Shown here: positions 5,081-5,184 of the stretch, one piece after another
Numbering within the stretch: the stretch's first letter is position 1
Layout: every line of letters begins with the position of its first letter
DNA from: Candidatus Sediminicultor tertius
Lineage (GTDB): Bacteria; Atribacterota; Phoenicimicrobiia; Phoenicimicrobiales; Phoenicimicrobiaceae
Direction of reading: 5' to 3'
Length of the DNA stretch: 5,184 bases
Assembly (NCBI GenBank): GCA_003527405.1
Contig: DPXH01000002.1
Span: 1-5,184, forward strand
Notes under the pieces: generated by a model
Told to the model about the DNA's origin: nothing
What the model saw: the letters and a program-made list of their open reading frames with translations, nothing else
Databases searched by the model: none
Translations under genes and position numbers: made by a program

Positions 5081-5111
5081 ACTCGATACTCGATACTATA
5101 TACTAGATACT
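5081..5111. repeat. Tandem heptamer array, CGATACT-type, four units
   Basis: After a partial unit ACT (5081-5083) come four heptamers in tandem: CGATACT (5084-5090), CGATACT (5091-5097), ATATACT (5098-5104) and AGATACT (5105-5111). All units keep ATACT and differ only in the first two positions, the sign of an array that drifts or is recopied. It is far too short in unit and spacing for CRISPR. It lies 13 bases upstream of a promoter-like -35 hexamer, so it could also serve as a repeated regulator-binding site. Confidence 0.7.
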
Positions 5112-5124
5112 TATAAAAGAAAAT

Positions 5125-5157
5125 TTGACAAAATTGCTGAAAAAGGTAAAATATAAT
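5125..5157 (+). promoter_or_regulatory. Sigma-70-like promoter directing transcription out of the window
   Basis: A consensus -35 TTGACA (5125-5130) is followed after 16 bases by TAAAAT (5147-5152), a good -10. An overlapping consensus TATAAT (5152-5157) has a 21-base spacer, too long to be ideal. Transcription would begin around 5159-5164. An ATG at 5175 (reading Met-Ala-Gly before the window ends) may be the next gene's start, but no clear Shine-Dalgarno precedes it and only three codons are visible, so no gene is called. The promoter match is to the general bacterial consensus; the host's sigma factor preferences are unknown. Confidence 0.45.
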
Positions 5158-5184
5158 AGGGAAATTTAATATAAATGGCTGGTC

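Noticed and set aside
5081..5111. CRISPR array
   Set aside because: The units are seven bases long with no spacers; this is simple tandem repetition.
5175..5184. Start of a new gene at ATG 5175
   Set aside because: Only three codons are visible and no good ribosome site precedes it; it is mentioned with the promoter but not called.

Overview
The window reads as a stretch of prokaryotic chromosome, probably from an uncultured anaerobe. Every recognisable gene is on the + strand, and nothing in it is phage or plasmid machinery. The starts chosen mostly carry good Shine-Dalgarno sequences (GGAGAGAGG, GAAGGAG, AGGAG, GGAGG, GGTGGA, GAAGGT). CsaA, the short CBS-less homocysteine protein and a near-consensus sigma-70-type promoter at the right edge point to a bacterium. 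The left block (fdhD and the ThiF/MoeB gene) looks less AT-rich by eye and recalls proteins of methanogens and anaerobic archaea, so mixed ancestry is possible. The taxonomy is inference only.

Left block, 1-1316: the 3' end of fdhD (sulfurtransferase needed for formate dehydrogenase activity) overlaps a ThiF/MoeB/HesA-family E1-like adenylyltransferase by 28 bp. Both belong with sulfur transfer to molybdenum/tungsten cofactor enzymes. A 311-bp region without a recognised gene follows (1317-1627). It contains a possible 25-codon leader ORF with an ideal Shine-Dalgarno, plus two perfect hairpins, just upstream of the next gene.

Middle block, 1628-3600: a sulfur-assimilation unit. It comprises a homocysteine biosynthesis protein (HcyBio/DUF39 family, like Methanosarcina MA1821), its usual partner, a NIL-domain 2x[4Fe-4S] ferredoxin (MA1822-like), and a cysE start translationally coupled by a TAATG overlap. 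The cysE is cut off after about 87 residues, just past the catalytic DHG motif, and runs into unrelated AT-rich sequence, so it should be inactive. A perfect 14-bp inverted repeat lies between the first two genes. In established biochemistry the HcyBio/NIL-ferredoxin pair inserts sulfide-derived sulfur into an aspartate-semialdehyde-derived skeleton to give homocysteine, whereas CysE would feed the separate O-acetylserine route to cysteine.

Right block, 3770-4901: csaA (small tRNA-binding-domain protein, putative secretion chaperone) and a complete Sir2-type NAD-dependent protein deacylase, 37 bp apart and probably co-transcribed. The last 283 bp (4902-5184) have no complete gene. They hold a 16-bp direct repeat pair, a tandem hexamer array, a tandem heptamer array, pyrimidine-rich tracts and a promoter-like sequence pointing out of the window.

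No clearly new multi-gene system is visible. The points most worth a second look are the structured leader before the homocysteine gene, the hairpin within that operon, the broken cysE, and the short-repeat-rich intergenic DNA at the right end.
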